64,000 nucleotides of DNA from Candidatus Hermodarchaeota archaeon (GTDB taxonomy: Archaea; Asgardarchaeota; Hermodarchaeia; Hermodarchaeales; Hermodarchaeaceae): positions 124,001-188,000 of the forward strand of contig JAEOTO010000031.1 of the NCBI GenBank assembly GCA_016839805.1. The letters are read 5' to 3'. A program made the translations under genes and the position numbers. Below are positions 24,799-33,536 of the stretch, piece after piece; positions within the stretch are counted from its first letter, which is position 1, and each line of letters opens with the position of its first letter. Under the pieces are notes generated by a model, which made no database searches, had not been told where the DNA came from, and saw only the letters and a list, made by a program, of their open reading frames with translations.

Positions 24799-26424
24799 TT
24801 ATGGAATCAATCCTAGAACGCTTTGGGCTGCTAAGGTTGCCGCGTTCAGGAAGAATGTGGGGAAGAGTCCTATGCCTATGATGAAGATCATTAGAACGCC
24901 AATGGCAAAGAGTAAGAGTGGATGAGCTTCCTTTGCAGTAGCTGCTTCTGGGCTGGGTTCTGAGAAGACAAGGATTTGTATCATGCGCAAGTAATAGACG
25001 ACGCTGAAGGCGCTCATGAGTACTAGGAAAATTGTTGCGATGTAGGTTCCTGCAACGATGGAACCCCAGATGATGTAGAATTTGCTGTAGAATCCAATGA
25101 GTGGTGGGACGCCAGCTAATGAGAGGGCGGCGATTGTGAAGCAGAACATAGTGAACGGCATGCGCCGACCGGCTCCACGGAGTTTGTCTAGGTCCCGGGT
25201 GTGTAGGGTATGCAAGAATATGCCAGAGATCAAGAAGAGCATGCCTTTAGCAAGCATATGACTGGTGATGTGGAATAAACTGCCAGTGACAGAATATATC
25301 AGGGCATTTTCGTAGGTTCCGGCTGGATAGGGTGGACTGGGGAAGAAGAAGGGTATCAAGGCAATGCTGAAGCCAAAGATGATGTATCCAACGTTTACAA
25401 TTGTCGAGTATGCAAGTAACCGTTTAAGGTCTTTTTGAGTGAGTGCCATTAGGTTCCCGTAGATCATGGTGAAGAGGGCAAACCAGTTAAGTATCGTCCC
25501 ATAGTAAACGAAGGTATAGGGATTATAGAAGAGGACGAGAAGACGAATGATGGCATAGCTTCCAGTCATGATGACAACGCCACTAAGCATAGCACTAATC
25601 CCACTGGGGGCAGCAGGATGGGCATCTGGGAGCCAAGTGGCGAGTGGTGCAATTGCCGCTTTGACACCAAAACCGATGACTAAACCTACAATTGTGAATA
25701 CAAGTAGTCCGTAAAGCGGGGATGTGACGGTTGGGGCGAGTGTAACGAGAATGCTTCCGATTTCATAGAGGTTAATTGTACCAGTTATGCCATAGAGGAT
25801 AGACATGGTGAAGAGGATTAACGTCGATCCGACGGCACTTAGTAATAGGTATTTGATGCCTGCTTCCAGTGGTTCGGCTTCGTCTCTGCGGAATGCAACT
25901 AATACATAGCTGCTTATCGACATGGTTTCCCAGAAGATAAAGAGGGTGAAGAAGTCGCCAGCCATGACGACACCAATCATTCCGCCCACAAGTGTAAGGA
26001 GAAGTCCATAGTACAGGGAGAGTCGGGTGTCATGTTCCATGTACTTAATCGAGTAGAGGGAAACAAAGAACGCTAGGAACGAAAAGATTACTGCCATGAA
26101 AACCGTAAATAGATCTATTCGAAAGAAGGTGGCTCCTGTCGTGGCATCATATGCACCTGGAGGCCAATACCAGATGTTAATGGGGTTAAATCCATTATTG
26201 ACAATTTGATACCAAAGCCCATAGGTGGTTCCCCAAGGGGTTACGATGGGAAAGGGTAGAACTAGAAACAGTATACCAATGAAAAAGAAAAGGGCTGAAA
26301 GTGCTCCCATAGCCACTTTTGCTCGTTCCTTTGTGAATCTACCGAGCAAGGCGATGATAAGTCCTCCAACGAAGAGTATCCACAGGGGGATTAGTTGAAT
26401 CCATTCTAAAGGTCCGATAGCCAT
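24799..26424 (-). CDS. NADH dehydrogenase/hydrogenase membrane subunit NuoN-like
   Basis: This 541-residue antiporter-like subunit of a complex I/Mbh-type enzyme would translocate ions. It has about 14 helices and conserved Glu and Lys residues: FWETMSISSYVL (Glu in helix 5), GFGVKAAIAPLATWLPDAHPAAPSGI (the Lys/His-rich helix 7 motif), and a later GDFFTL. It is the last gene of the K-L-M-N run. The start follows GGAGG in GGAGGTTG. Whether it belongs to an F420H2/ferredoxin complex or a group 4 hydrogenase depends on the missing NuoD-type subunit. Confidence 0.9.
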   Translation of the reverse strand: MAIGPLEWIQLIPLWILFVGGLIIALLGRFTKERAKVAMGALSALFFFIGILFLVLPFPIVTPWGTTYGLWYQIVNNGFNPINIWYWPPGAYDATTGATFFRIDLFTVFMAVIFSFLAFFVSLYSIKYMEHDTRLSLYYGLLLTLVGGMIGVVMAGDFFTLFIFWETMSISSYVLVAFRRDEAEPLEAGIKYLLLSAVGSTLILFTMSILYGITGTINLYEIGSILVTLAPTVTSPLYGLLVFTIVGLVIGFGVKAAIAPLATWLPDAHPAAPSGISAMLSGVVIMTGSYAIIRLLVLFYNPYTFVYYGTILNWFALFTMIYGNLMALTQKDLKRLLAYSTIVNVGYIIFGFSIALIPFFFPSPPYPAGTYENALIYSVTGSLFHITSHMLAKGMLFLISGIFLHTLHTRDLDKLRGAGRRMPFTMFCFTIAALSLAGVPPLIGFYSKFYIIWGSIVAGTYIATIFLVLMSAFSVVYYLRMIQILVFSEPSPEAATAKEAHPLLLFAIGVLMIFIIGIGLFPTFFLNAATLAAQSVLGLIP

Positions 26425-26440
26425 CTTTTTTCAACCTCCA

Positions 26441-27967
26441 TTATGGGGGAACCATGGGTAGAAGTGGTGGTAGCGCAGTGAATAGCGGATTGAGTACGAT
26501 TGCAGGCCAAATTCCTAGTACGATGATGAGGGCAGCCAGTATAATCATAGGAATGCGCATAGTCCAGGGGCTGTCCGTAGTGTTTTCTAACTCGGTGGGA
26601 GTGGTACCGAAGAAAACGCGTTTGAAAAACCAGAGGATGTAAGCTGCTGTAATGGCAGTGGATGCCACAGCAAACATCACTAAGAGAACAGTATAGCCAA
26701 GGGCACCGCCAGCGAATATTATCCATTCAGAGGCAAATCCTGCTAATGGCGGTGTTCCTGCGATGCTTAGTCCAGCGATCAGGGCGATTGTAGCTGTCCA
26801 AGGCATCTTCTTAGCAAGGCCACCCATGGCATTGGCATCACGACCGCGAGTATGGCCAATTTGAAGAATTAGGACACCAGCGACCATAAACAAGAGACCC
26901 TTGCCGAGGGCATGAGTGAAGATATGGAAGGTGGCACCGATTACACCCAGAAGGACTGCTGTTCCTAAGCCAAAGAAGATGTAACCCATCTGAGAAACCG
27001 AAGAATAGGCGAAGAGACGTTTCGTGTCCTTTTGAGCTAAGGCCATAATACCACCATATAGCATGGTAATTAGCCCAAAGATCATTAGGATGAGGGTAAA
27101 AGCTCCATAGGCTGGGAGCATGAATGTCATTAGAACCCGAACCATTGCATAGGCTGCGGTTTCAATCATTACACCTGACAAGATGACGCTAATTGGTGTG
27201 GGAGCTTCGGCGTGGGCGTCGGGTAGCCAGGTGTGCAGTGGGAAAATTGCCATTTTCACAGCAAAGCCAATTGTAAGCAAGATGACAATGACTTTTGTAA
27301 TTTCAAAGGCAAGGAGTTGAGCGGAATTAGCTAAAGGCCAGATCCAGGAGAGGTCAATGGTTGATCCGAGAAGTGATGACATGTTCAGAGTGGGATTGCC
27401 ACCAAGGTTTGAAAGAGACCACATGCCAGCGATGCCAACGATAATTAGGACAGCCCCAATGTGCGTGAAGATGAAGTACTTGAGAGCAATGCTTGTTGAT
27501 TGGGGTTTCGTTCCCCATTCTGCGATAAGGAAGTAGCTGGGTATGAGCATGAGCTCCCAGAGAATGTAAAACTGGAAGAGGTTTGTCGCCATGACTACAC
27601 CAAGTATGCCAGCGTTGTATAGGAGCAGGAGGGCGAAGTATCGGCTTTTTCCGTGTTCCTTTTTCATGTAGGCGATTGAGTAGCTGGTAGCAGCAGTGGT
27701 TAGAATTAAAACGATTCCTGCAACGGTTACGCTAAGTCCATCAAGAAGCCAGCCAAAGGCGAATGGTCCCCAGAAGAAGCCTTCAACGTAATAACCAACG
27801 GTTATAACTTCCCACCAGGCTAAGCCGAAGGTGACTACGCAAGCGAGCATGATGAGGAGGGAGAAGTAACCAGAATATTGGCCATTGCGTCGACCAATAA
27901 TCCAAGCGATTGGTGCGCCGATAATCATAAGCAACATGGTGAATGTTAGATACCAGAAGAAAGCCAT
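26441..27967 (-). CDS. NADH dehydrogenase/hydrogenase membrane subunit NuoM-like
   Basis: This is a second antiporter-like subunit, 508 residues with about 14 helices. Motifs include LWELMLIPSYFLI (helix 5 Glu), GFAVKMAIFPLHTWLPDAHAEAPTPISVILSG (Lys and His in helix 7) and FAYSSVSQMGY (helix 8). It lies between NuoL and NuoN with gaps of 11-17 bases, so it is co-transcribed and stoichiometric with them. GAGGTGA precedes the ATG. Confidence 0.92.
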   Translation of the reverse strand: MAFFWYLTFTMLLMIIGAPIAWIIGRRNGQYSGYFSLLIMLACVVTFGLAWWEVITVGYYVEGFFWGPFAFGWLLDGLSVTVAGIVLILTTAATSYSIAYMKKEHGKSRYFALLLLYNAGILGVVMATNLFQFYILWELMLIPSYFLIAEWGTKPQSTSIALKYFIFTHIGAVLIIVGIAGMWSLSNLGGNPTLNMSSLLGSTIDLSWIWPLANSAQLLAFEITKVIVILLTIGFAVKMAIFPLHTWLPDAHAEAPTPISVILSGVMIETAAYAMVRVLMTFMLPAYGAFTLILMIFGLITMLYGGIMALAQKDTKRLFAYSSVSQMGYIFFGLGTAVLLGVIGATFHIFTHALGKGLLFMVAGVLILQIGHTRGRDANAMGGLAKKMPWTATIALIAGLSIAGTPPLAGFASEWIIFAGGALGYTVLLVMFAVASTAITAAYILWFFKRVFFGTTPTELENTTDSPWTMRIPMIILAALIIVLGIWPAIVLNPLFTALPPLLPMVPP

Positions 27968-27978
27968 TTTTGTTCACC

Positions 27979-30135
27979 TCATGGGAAGAAGGGAAGAGGA
28001 ATTAGCAGTACGCCTCCTAGGAACTGAAACAGGAGGATTAAGACGAGGAACATTACTGCACCGATGAGCAGCAGAATCATGTTCCAGCTGTGGACACCGG
28101 TTTGTATTCGACGCCAGCGGCGGCTCAGACCCATCGCGCCATCCGCTAGGACATAATTGAATTTGTCAATGCCTTTAGCTTCGATGTTACTGAACATGCC
28201 CCGGGTGAATGCAAGTCCACCTGAGACGAAGATCTTGTACATGGCGGCGTTCCAGTACCAGCGGTTATACAGGAAGGTGTGGATACGGCCCAGAAAACCA
28301 CGACCCACGAAGTCTGGACTCCAGCTCCGCCGGATATAGAACATGTACCCCAGGAACCCACCAACGAAGAGTACACCAAGGGTAATAAGAAAGGTTGGGG
28401 ATGCGAACACTTCCTGGAAGTAGTGAATGTACATAGTAAGAAGATCAGACAAGTGTGGCGCATGTGGGATTGATGGATATGTATTTTGCCAGAAGGCAAA
28501 GAAGAACTGTTTCAGGAAAGGTTCAAGGAAACCAATAACGACTGTTGCAGCAGCTAGGATCGCTAATGGCACCCACATAACGGCTGGGGCCTCATGAACG
28601 GGTTTTCCTTCTGCTGTAAGGTCTTTGACATTTTTACTGGGTTCACCCAGGAAAGTCATTCCAATCATTCGGAGACTGTAGAAGAACGTGAGAATACCTG
28701 TGAGGGCTCCGAAGAACAGGAAGATCCAGCCCCATAAACTGCCTAAATTAAAGCCAAGGAACCAGGCCGATGCAAAGATCGCTTCTTTACTCCAGAATCC
28801 GCTGAATGGTGGAAATCCACTGAGAGCAAGAGCTCCAATAACCATAACTACAAAGGTTATGGGCATGGCTTTACGGATTCCACCCATATCATCCATGTAT
28901 TTACTGTGAACCGCGTGAAGCACAGCACCAGCAGAGAGGAAGAGCAGAGCTTTGAAGACAGCATGCGCGGCAAGATGGAAGACACCAGCTGTGTATCCGA
29001 GGGCTCCTTCAGCTGTAAAGGCGAAGATGCCGATTGCCATGAACATATAGCCAAGTTGACTTATAGTGCTGAATGCAAGGACTTTCTTTAATTCCCTGGA
29101 AACAAGAGCCATCGTGGCGGCCATAAAGGCTGTAAATGTACCGATAACAGCTATGATTAGGAAGAAGTTCACGAGAACCAACTGGGCAATTGGAACAGCA
29201 ACTTGGTAGAAGCCTTCAACTAAGATTGGCGCCATACGAGCAATCAGATACACTCCAGCTTTCACCATAGCCGCAGCGTGAATAAGCGCAGATACTGTAG
29301 TGGGACCAGCCATTGCCTCTGGAAGCCAGAATTGTAAGGGGAATTGAGCACTTTTTCCGATAGGACCAAGGAAAAAGAGGAGTAAGACAACAAACATCAA
29401 AACGCCATTCAAAAACAGGGCCATGTTACCAAGCCAAGCAAAATCGGAGAGTAGGACTTGGTAGTTGAAGGTAGGATTCCCAACAGAGACTGTAAAGAAG
29501 AAGATAAAGATGATAGAAATGAGAAGCCCTACATCCCCAACGCGTGTGACAACAAAGGCTTTCATACCACTATGAGAGTTAAGCTTGCCTTCAGTGACTT
29601 CGCCTAGTTGGTCATCATAGACCATGTTGGGTCTGTTATACCAGAAGCCAATTAGGGCATAGGAACAGAGCCCGACAATTTCCCAGCCAATAAAAGTTTG
29701 GAGCAGGTTATTAGCCATGACGAGGAGGACCATGCCACCGACGAAGAGCTGCATGAAAAACCAGTACCGAGTCAGAGAGGGGTCTCCATGCATATAACCC
29801 AGACTGTACACAAGGATGAGAAAGCTAACACCAGTAGCAACACAGGCCATGAAAACTGATAACGGATCGACCAAGACTCCCCATTCAAGAGTTGTGAAAC
29901 CCGGGATAGAGATCCATGGTATAGCCTCTTCATACCAAAGCATTGGTGGAGCGTTTATCCAAGCAGCTCCTGACAAGATATCGGGGATCATGGAGAATGC
30001 CATGACCATACCGAGGAAGCCAAAAAGGATGGCTCCATAGTCACGAAGTTTAGGATGGAATTTCGCAAAGATCGGCGTAAGCAATGCCCCAATCAAGGGG
30101 AACAACCAGCAAAGCCATGCAGCGTATGGTAGCAT
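27979..30135 (-). CDS. NADH dehydrogenase/hydrogenase membrane subunit NuoL-like
   Basis: This is the largest antiporter-like subunit, 718 residues. The length beyond NuoM reflects the C-terminal extension that forms the horizontal helix in complex I. Motifs seen are GWEIVGLCSYALIGFW, PLQFWLPEAMAGPTTVSALIHAAAMVKAGVYL and LAFSTISQLGYM. It is followed closely by NuoM and NuoN. Three antiporter modules suggest a three- or four-ion pump if the complex is complete. Confidence 0.94.
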   Translation of the reverse strand: MLPYAAWLCWLFPLIGALLTPIFAKFHPKLRDYGAILFGFLGMVMAFSMIPDILSGAAWINAPPMLWYEEAIPWISIPGFTTLEWGVLVDPLSVFMACVATGVSFLILVYSLGYMHGDPSLTRYWFFMQLFVGGMVLLVMANNLLQTFIGWEIVGLCSYALIGFWYNRPNMVYDDQLGEVTEGKLNSHSGMKAFVVTRVGDVGLLISIIFIFFFTVSVGNPTFNYQVLLSDFAWLGNMALFLNGVLMFVVLLLFFLGPIGKSAQFPLQFWLPEAMAGPTTVSALIHAAAMVKAGVYLIARMAPILVEGFYQVAVPIAQLVLVNFFLIIAVIGTFTAFMAATMALVSRELKKVLAFSTISQLGYMFMAIGIFAFTAEGALGYTAGVFHLAAHAVFKALLFLSAGAVLHAVHSKYMDDMGGIRKAMPITFVVMVIGALALSGFPPFSGFWSKEAIFASAWFLGFNLGSLWGWIFLFFGALTGILTFFYSLRMIGMTFLGEPSKNVKDLTAEGKPVHEAPAVMWVPLAILAAATVVIGFLEPFLKQFFFAFWQNTYPSIPHAPHLSDLLTMYIHYFQEVFASPTFLITLGVLFVGGFLGYMFYIRRSWSPDFVGRGFLGRIHTFLYNRWYWNAAMYKIFVSGGLAFTRGMFSNIEAKGIDKFNYVLADGAMGLSRRWRRIQTGVHSWNMILLLIGAVMFLVLILLFQFLGGVLLIPLPFFP

Positions 30136-30155
30136 TTTTCTCTTTCACCCCAGCG

Positions 30156-30491
30156 TTAATGACGTAATTTGTTGAGTTTCCGGATATCCAATGTTCCGAA
30201 TTTATTGTAGGCTCGAATAATGAACGCGAGCCCAATAGCAATCACACCACCACCAATACAGATACTGATGATGACGATTGCTTGAGCCATCAAATCGATA
30301 TAGAACCCAGACCAGGCAATAGCAAACGTGACGAAGTTGAGATGAGCCCCGTCGAGTAATAATTCTAAAGCAATGATGAACTTAATCATGTTACGTTTTG
30401 TTGCCATCCCGTAGATACCAATCGCATACAGAATTACAGCAACTATCAGAAAGACTTGAATGGGAACTCCTAAGAGATCTAGGTACGACAA
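30156..30491 (-). CDS. NuoK/MnhC/MbhG-like subunit
   Basis: This 111-residue protein has three helices. MATKRNMIKFIIALELLLDGAHLNFVTF matches the NuoK/MnhC pattern with the conserved Glu in helix 2. The start is TTG at 30491 with AGGAG nine bases upstream. A basic C-terminal tail ends the protein. It links the J-type subunits to NuoL in the membrane arm. Confidence 0.85.
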   Translation of the reverse strand: MSYLDLLGVPIQVFLIVAVILYAIGIYGMATKRNMIKFIIALELLLDGAHLNFVTFAIAWSGFYIDLMAQAIVIISICIGGGVIAIGLAFIIRAYNKFGTLDIRKLNKLRH

Positions 30492-30497
30492 TTCGAT

Positions 30498-30797
30498 TTA
30501 CTCCTTCTCCTTCTTTTCGCTTGCTTCACTTGGCACCTCATGGAAGAAAGCCGAGGCAGCTAAAGCGGCGACGAATAAGAATACGGCTTGTAACACCATA
30601 TCGATGCCACGATAATGCCACAACATATCGCCAAGTCTATGAATCATTTCGTAAACAATATCAGGCTGGACGAATCGATTAAGTGGAATTGGGGCTGGCG
30701 GTACAAGCACAACTCCAGGAAGTCCCATACTAATCACGTATGCCATGATAATTCCAAAAAACAATGTAAGAATAAATCCAGCCACTTTAATTCTCAT
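30498..30797 (-). CDS. MbhE/NuoJ C-half-like membrane subunit
   Basis: This 99-residue protein has two helices joined by an amphipathic segment. YRGIDMVLQAVFLFVAALAASAF resembles the Y/FRxxDTxxExxVLxxAAxG motif of MbhE and MrpA C-terminal domains. The ATG overlaps the stop of the preceding gene and follows GAGGAGG. It appears to be the second part of a split J-like region, with an acidic cytoplasmic tail. Confidence 0.7.
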   Translation of the reverse strand: MRIKVAGFILTLFFGIIMAYVISMGLPGVVLVPPAPIPLNRFVQPDIVYEMIHRLGDMLWHYRGIDMVLQAVFLFVAALAASAFFHEVPSEASEKKEKE

Positions 30798-31150
30798 TAG
30801 ACATCCTCCTCTTCGACTTCACCAGTCCCACGACGCGTTGTAAGCGACACCGCTGCAACCAGTAAAATACTCACAGCACCAGCATACACCGCTAGCTGGA
30901 AGAAGGCGACCCATGGTGCGAAAAGTGCCAGGTAGATTAGGGCTAAAGCGATGGCCGAGCCAGCGAGGTAGAGGGCAGCGTGTAAGAGGTCTTTATCTTC
31001 GATTGCCAGCACTGCAAAGATTACAACCATTATTAGGAGACCATAAATTGAATATCCGGCGAATCCCGGAATTAGCATAATTAAGAATAATACAATGGCT
31101 ACTGCTATGATAGCAAGTAAACCAACGAAGATTGTTCGGGACATAGACAT
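30797..31150 (-). CDS. NuoJ/MbhD-like membrane subunit
   Basis: This protein of about 117 residues has three or four helices. LEDKDLLHAALYLAGSAIALALIYLALFAPWVAFFQLAVYAGAVSILLVAAVSL matches the NuoJ/MbhD pattern, including the pi-bulge-like LAVYAGAV helix. ATG 31150 has GGAG ten bases upstream, so the frame from 31318 is shortened. It ends at the ATG of the MbhE-like gene and is the first gene of the membrane-arm operon, divergent from mobB. Confidence 0.8.
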   Translation of the reverse strand: MSMSRTIFVGLLAIIAVAIVLFLIMLIPGFAGYSIYGLLIMVVIFAVLAIEDKDLLHAALYLAGSAIALALIYLALFAPWVAFFQLAVYAGAVSILLVAAVSLTTRRGTGEVEEEDV

Positions 31151-31342
31151 CGTTGGACGCTCCGTCTGGGTGACTGGAGTAGTTAGACTCGCTTTTTCCT
31201 TGCTTCTGCTTAAAAGTGTAGCTACAAGTTTGACTTTTTTTGCTTCGAGGGATATTTTGGAATAAATTTGGGCTGAGTATTGAGAAAGGTAAATACGTGA
31301 AGACCCACCTGATGGCAAGTAGAATTAATTCGTTAGGAAGGA

Positions 31343-31906
31343 TTGCCTATCGTTCAGTTACCACCAGTGATTTCTGTATTCGGATACAAAGATTCAGGGA
31401 AAACCACAGTTACCACAGGGATCATTAATCATCTTCACGAGCAGCGTCATCGGATTTTGAGCGCGAAACATGTCGGCGAACCGCATTTTTCTCTCGATAG
31501 CCCAGGGACTGACTCCTATCGACATTTAGAAGCTGGTGCTGTGGCAACGGTTCTGCAAAGTGAATCTTCAGCGTCACTTTTATTCAAAGAGCCGATAACC
31601 GACATTAGAGAATTATTACATCGAGGTGTAAAAGCGGTTTCAGCTGATGTGATTGTTCTCGAAGGGTTTCGGTTCTGGACCCAGAAGCATGCCCAAATTG
31701 CAAAAATCATCTGTATCCGAACCCTTGATGAAATAACTGAGTTTCAAGCAGAGACTGTTGGACCCATTCTTGGGCAATGCACATTAAATCCTGAGATTAC
31801 TACGGTGATTCAAATCCCTGATGAATTTCCTTTCCTCCTCGAAGCTACTGATAATTGGCTTCTAACAGCACCCAAAATTACCCTTGGTGAAAAAAATGGC
31901 TTCTGA
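31343..31906 (+). CDS. mobB: Molybdopterin-guanine dinucleotide biosynthesis protein MobB
   Basis: This 187-residue P-loop GTPase-like protein assists conversion of molybdopterin (or tungstopterin) to its dinucleotide. Visible motifs are the Walker A GYKDSGKTT, the KHVG.. PHFSLDSPGTDSYRH segment typical of MobB and the VLEGFR region. TTG 31343 is used and GGA is close upstream. Its stop overlaps the next small gene. An AOR about 8 kb away could be a user of the cofactor, although many AORs use bis-MPT without a nucleotide. Confidence 0.85.
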   Translation: MPIVQLPPVISVFGYKDSGKTTVTTGIINHLHEQRHRILSAKHVGEPHFSLDSPGTDSYRHLEAGAVATVLQSESSASLLFKEPITDIRELLHRGVKAVSADVIVLEGFRFWTQKHAQIAKIICIRTLDEITEFQAETVGPILGQCTLNPEITTVIQIPDEFPFLLEATDNWLLTAPKITLGEKNGF

Positions 31907-32063
31907 AAAAAAGAAAACTACTCTCGTAATCTTCGAACGCGAAATTGGGCTAAATGAGTACACAACGAATTTACTTCACAAAATCGTTTTAGCAGTTGTA
32001 TCCACACTCCGGACACCAGAACTCAAAGGCTCGGAGAACATCCGCATCGAAATTAGTAAATAA
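31896..32063 (+). CDS. 55-residue conserved-looking small protein
   Basis: ATG at 31896 lies eleven bases before the mobB stop in another frame and has GGTGA six bases upstream. The product (KKTTLVIFEREIGLNEYTTN ... LLHKIVLAVVSTLRTPEL ... ENIRIEIS) alternates strand-helix-strand and looks structured. No family is recognised. The overlap suggests translational coupling with mobB and the DUF123 gene that follows. Confidence 0.55.
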   Translation: MASEKKKTTLVIFEREIGLNEYTTNLLHKIVLAVVSTLRTPELKGSENIRIEISK

Positions 32064-32089
32064 CCTTTGATGCTTCGGTTGCAATAGTC

Positions 32090-32590
32090 ATGAAAAATTT
32101 ACTTCCAGTAAAAGTAGTAAAGTTACACAGTGTTCCTAAACAACCAGGTATCTATGCGCTACTCATCCATATCGTAATGAATATCAGAATTCAGCCCCGG
32201 AAACAGCCGGAATTTGAGCTTCCTCCAGCTATCTACGTAAATGGGGGACCAGCCTTAGGTATAACATCAACAAACCTAAGACAGCGAATTCACCGCCATT
32301 TTCAAACCACATCACAGAACCCCTTGTTTTGGCATATTGATTTTCTTCTCCAGGAAACAGGCCCGCCAATCCTCTGCGTTTTCGCTGAAACACAACAACC
32401 CTTGGAATGCTTACTCATACAAACCCTCCAAGCCAAGGGGGGTCGACCCATTCTCGGATTTGGTTCCTCCGATTGTAAGGTCAACTGTGGGGGTCACCTC
32501 CTTTCCTATCCAAACAACTTAGAAAAGACTAGTTCAAAATTAGTGCAAGCATTTCATACTCTTGAACTAGAGCCAATTATTACTAGTTAA
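32090..32590 (+). CDS. DUF123-type GIY-YIG domain protein
   Basis: This 166-residue protein has the DUF123 landmarks: PGIYALLI at the N-terminus, IYVNGGPAL..LRQRIHRHF, WHIDFLL, CLLIQTLQ and the C-terminal GFGSSDCKVNCGGHL. DUF123 is a GIY-YIG nuclease-like family often linked to endonuclease III in archaea. The canonical catalytic Tyr/Arg/Glu set is altered, so nuclease activity is uncertain. It is the third gene of the mobB operon. Confidence 0.8.
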   Translation: MKNLLPVKVVKLHSVPKQPGIYALLIHIVMNIRIQPRKQPEFELPPAIYVNGGPALGITSTNLRQRIHRHFQTTSQNPLFWHIDFLLQETGPPILCVFAETQQPLECLLIQTLQAKGGRPILGFGSSDCKVNCGGHLLSYPNNLEKTSSKLVQAFHTLELEPIITS

Positions 32591-32725
32591 AATAACAAAT
32601 TAACCTGGGCGATTGTATTTGATAGGAGCCGAAACGGGGAAAAAAAAATCCCGTGGGAGCAAGCCTTTTATACATAGCCAAACCCTTTGACTGCTAACGA
32701 GCCAAACCAGTGGTGAACCCGGAGA
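32591..32725 (+). promoter_or_regulatory. Hairpin and TATA region before the NuoA-like gene
   Basis: An ACGGG/CCCGT hairpin with an A-rich loop lies near 32634-32654, followed by TTTTATA at 32666-32672. The first may end the mobB operon and the second is a good TATA box. It lies about 55 bases before ATG 32726. Confidence 0.5.
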
Positions 32726-33058
32726 ATGCAGTTCGATTGGTTAGCAAATATCCAAGGAGTCGGCTGGTTCTTGGCCGCCTTTGGCGTGATTCTCCTAATT
32801 GTCCTTCTGTTGTATTGGATTGGTAAGCGAATTGCTCCAAGTAATCCAACAAAGGAGAAGACCACCACCTATGCTTGTGGTGAGGATCTGCCTGCAGTCA
32901 AAACACAATTCCATACCCAACTTCTCCGATACGCCGTCTACTTCACAATTTTTGACATTGTCGCCTTTATCCTGGCAACTTCAATGGGTGTTCTCGGATG
33001 GGTACCTCTTATCTACCTTCTTGTCGCCTTTGTAGCAATCCTCATCCTGAAGAAATAG
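32726..33058 (+). CDS. NuoA-like membrane subunit
   Basis: This 110-residue protein has three helices. The loop TTYACGEDLP with the following LLRYAVYFTIFDIVAFILA matches NuoA (YECG..P and F-x-x-FDxE) in order and spacing. The final conserved Glu after FD is replaced by I-V. It is the first of three plus-strand genes with NuoB- and NuoC-like subunits. Its presence points toward a complex I-like module or a hydrogenase group that carries NuoA-type subunits. Confidence 0.75.
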   Translation: MQFDWLANIQGVGWFLAAFGVILLIVLLLYWIGKRIAPSNPTKEKTTTYACGEDLPAVKTQFHTQLLRYAVYFTIFDIVAFILATSMGVLGWVPLIYLLVAFVAILILKK

Positions 33059-33070
33059 GAGACTAAGAAA

Positions 33071-33505
33071 ATGGGTATCGTTGACAAACTCGTAACATGG
33101 GCACGCATCAAATCCCCCTGGGTCCTACACCTTAATAGTGGTGGATGTAATGGTTGCGATATCGAAATTCTTGATGCATTAACACCCCGATATGACCTAG
33201 AACGGTTTGGTGTTCTGCTAAAAGGCAGTCCACGACATGCAGATGTGCTTCTTTGTTCTGGTCCAATTACAAAACAGGTAGCCAAGCGATTCCTACGCAT
33301 CTACAACCAAACACCGGATCCGAAATTCGTTGTGGGTATCGGGGCTTGTACCATGTCAGGCGGCGTCTTCCGAGAATGTTACAATGTTACTGGTGGTCTT
33401 GAGGGCGTTATCCCTGTGGACGCCTGGATTCCTGGTTGTCCACCCAAACCAGAAGCGATCATTTATGGTGTTGCGGCACTTCTTGGTAAATTACAGGGCG
33501 GATAA
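33071..33505 (+). CDS. NuoB/MbhJ-like Fe-S subunit (hydrogenase small-subunit type)
   Basis: This 144-residue protein carries the proximal [4Fe-4S] cluster. GGCNGCDIEILDALTPRYDLERFG then GSPRHADVLLCSGP, GIGACTMSGG and DAWIPGCPPKPEAI are typical of group 4 [NiFe]-hydrogenase small subunits (MbhJ/EchC) and of NuoB. Cys ligands lie in CNGC, GAC and PGC. The ELLKGSPRHAD-like run is closer to the hydrogenase type. The large catalytic subunit is not adjacent. GGAG is correctly placed. Confidence 0.92.
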   Translation: MGIVDKLVTWARIKSPWVLHLNSGGCNGCDIEILDALTPRYDLERFGVLLKGSPRHADVLLCSGPITKQVAKRFLRIYNQTPDPKFVVGIGACTMSGGVFRECYNVTGGLEGVIPVDAWIPGCPPKPEAIIYGVAALLGKLQGG

Positions 33506-33536
33506 AAATTCCTTGTGATTGATGGAGGAACACAAT

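Noticed and set aside
26406..26726. 106-codon minus-strand frame over the NuoM/NuoN junction
   Set aside because: It is a frame-shifted reading across the end of the NuoM gene and the start of NuoN, both of which have full-length conserved proteins.
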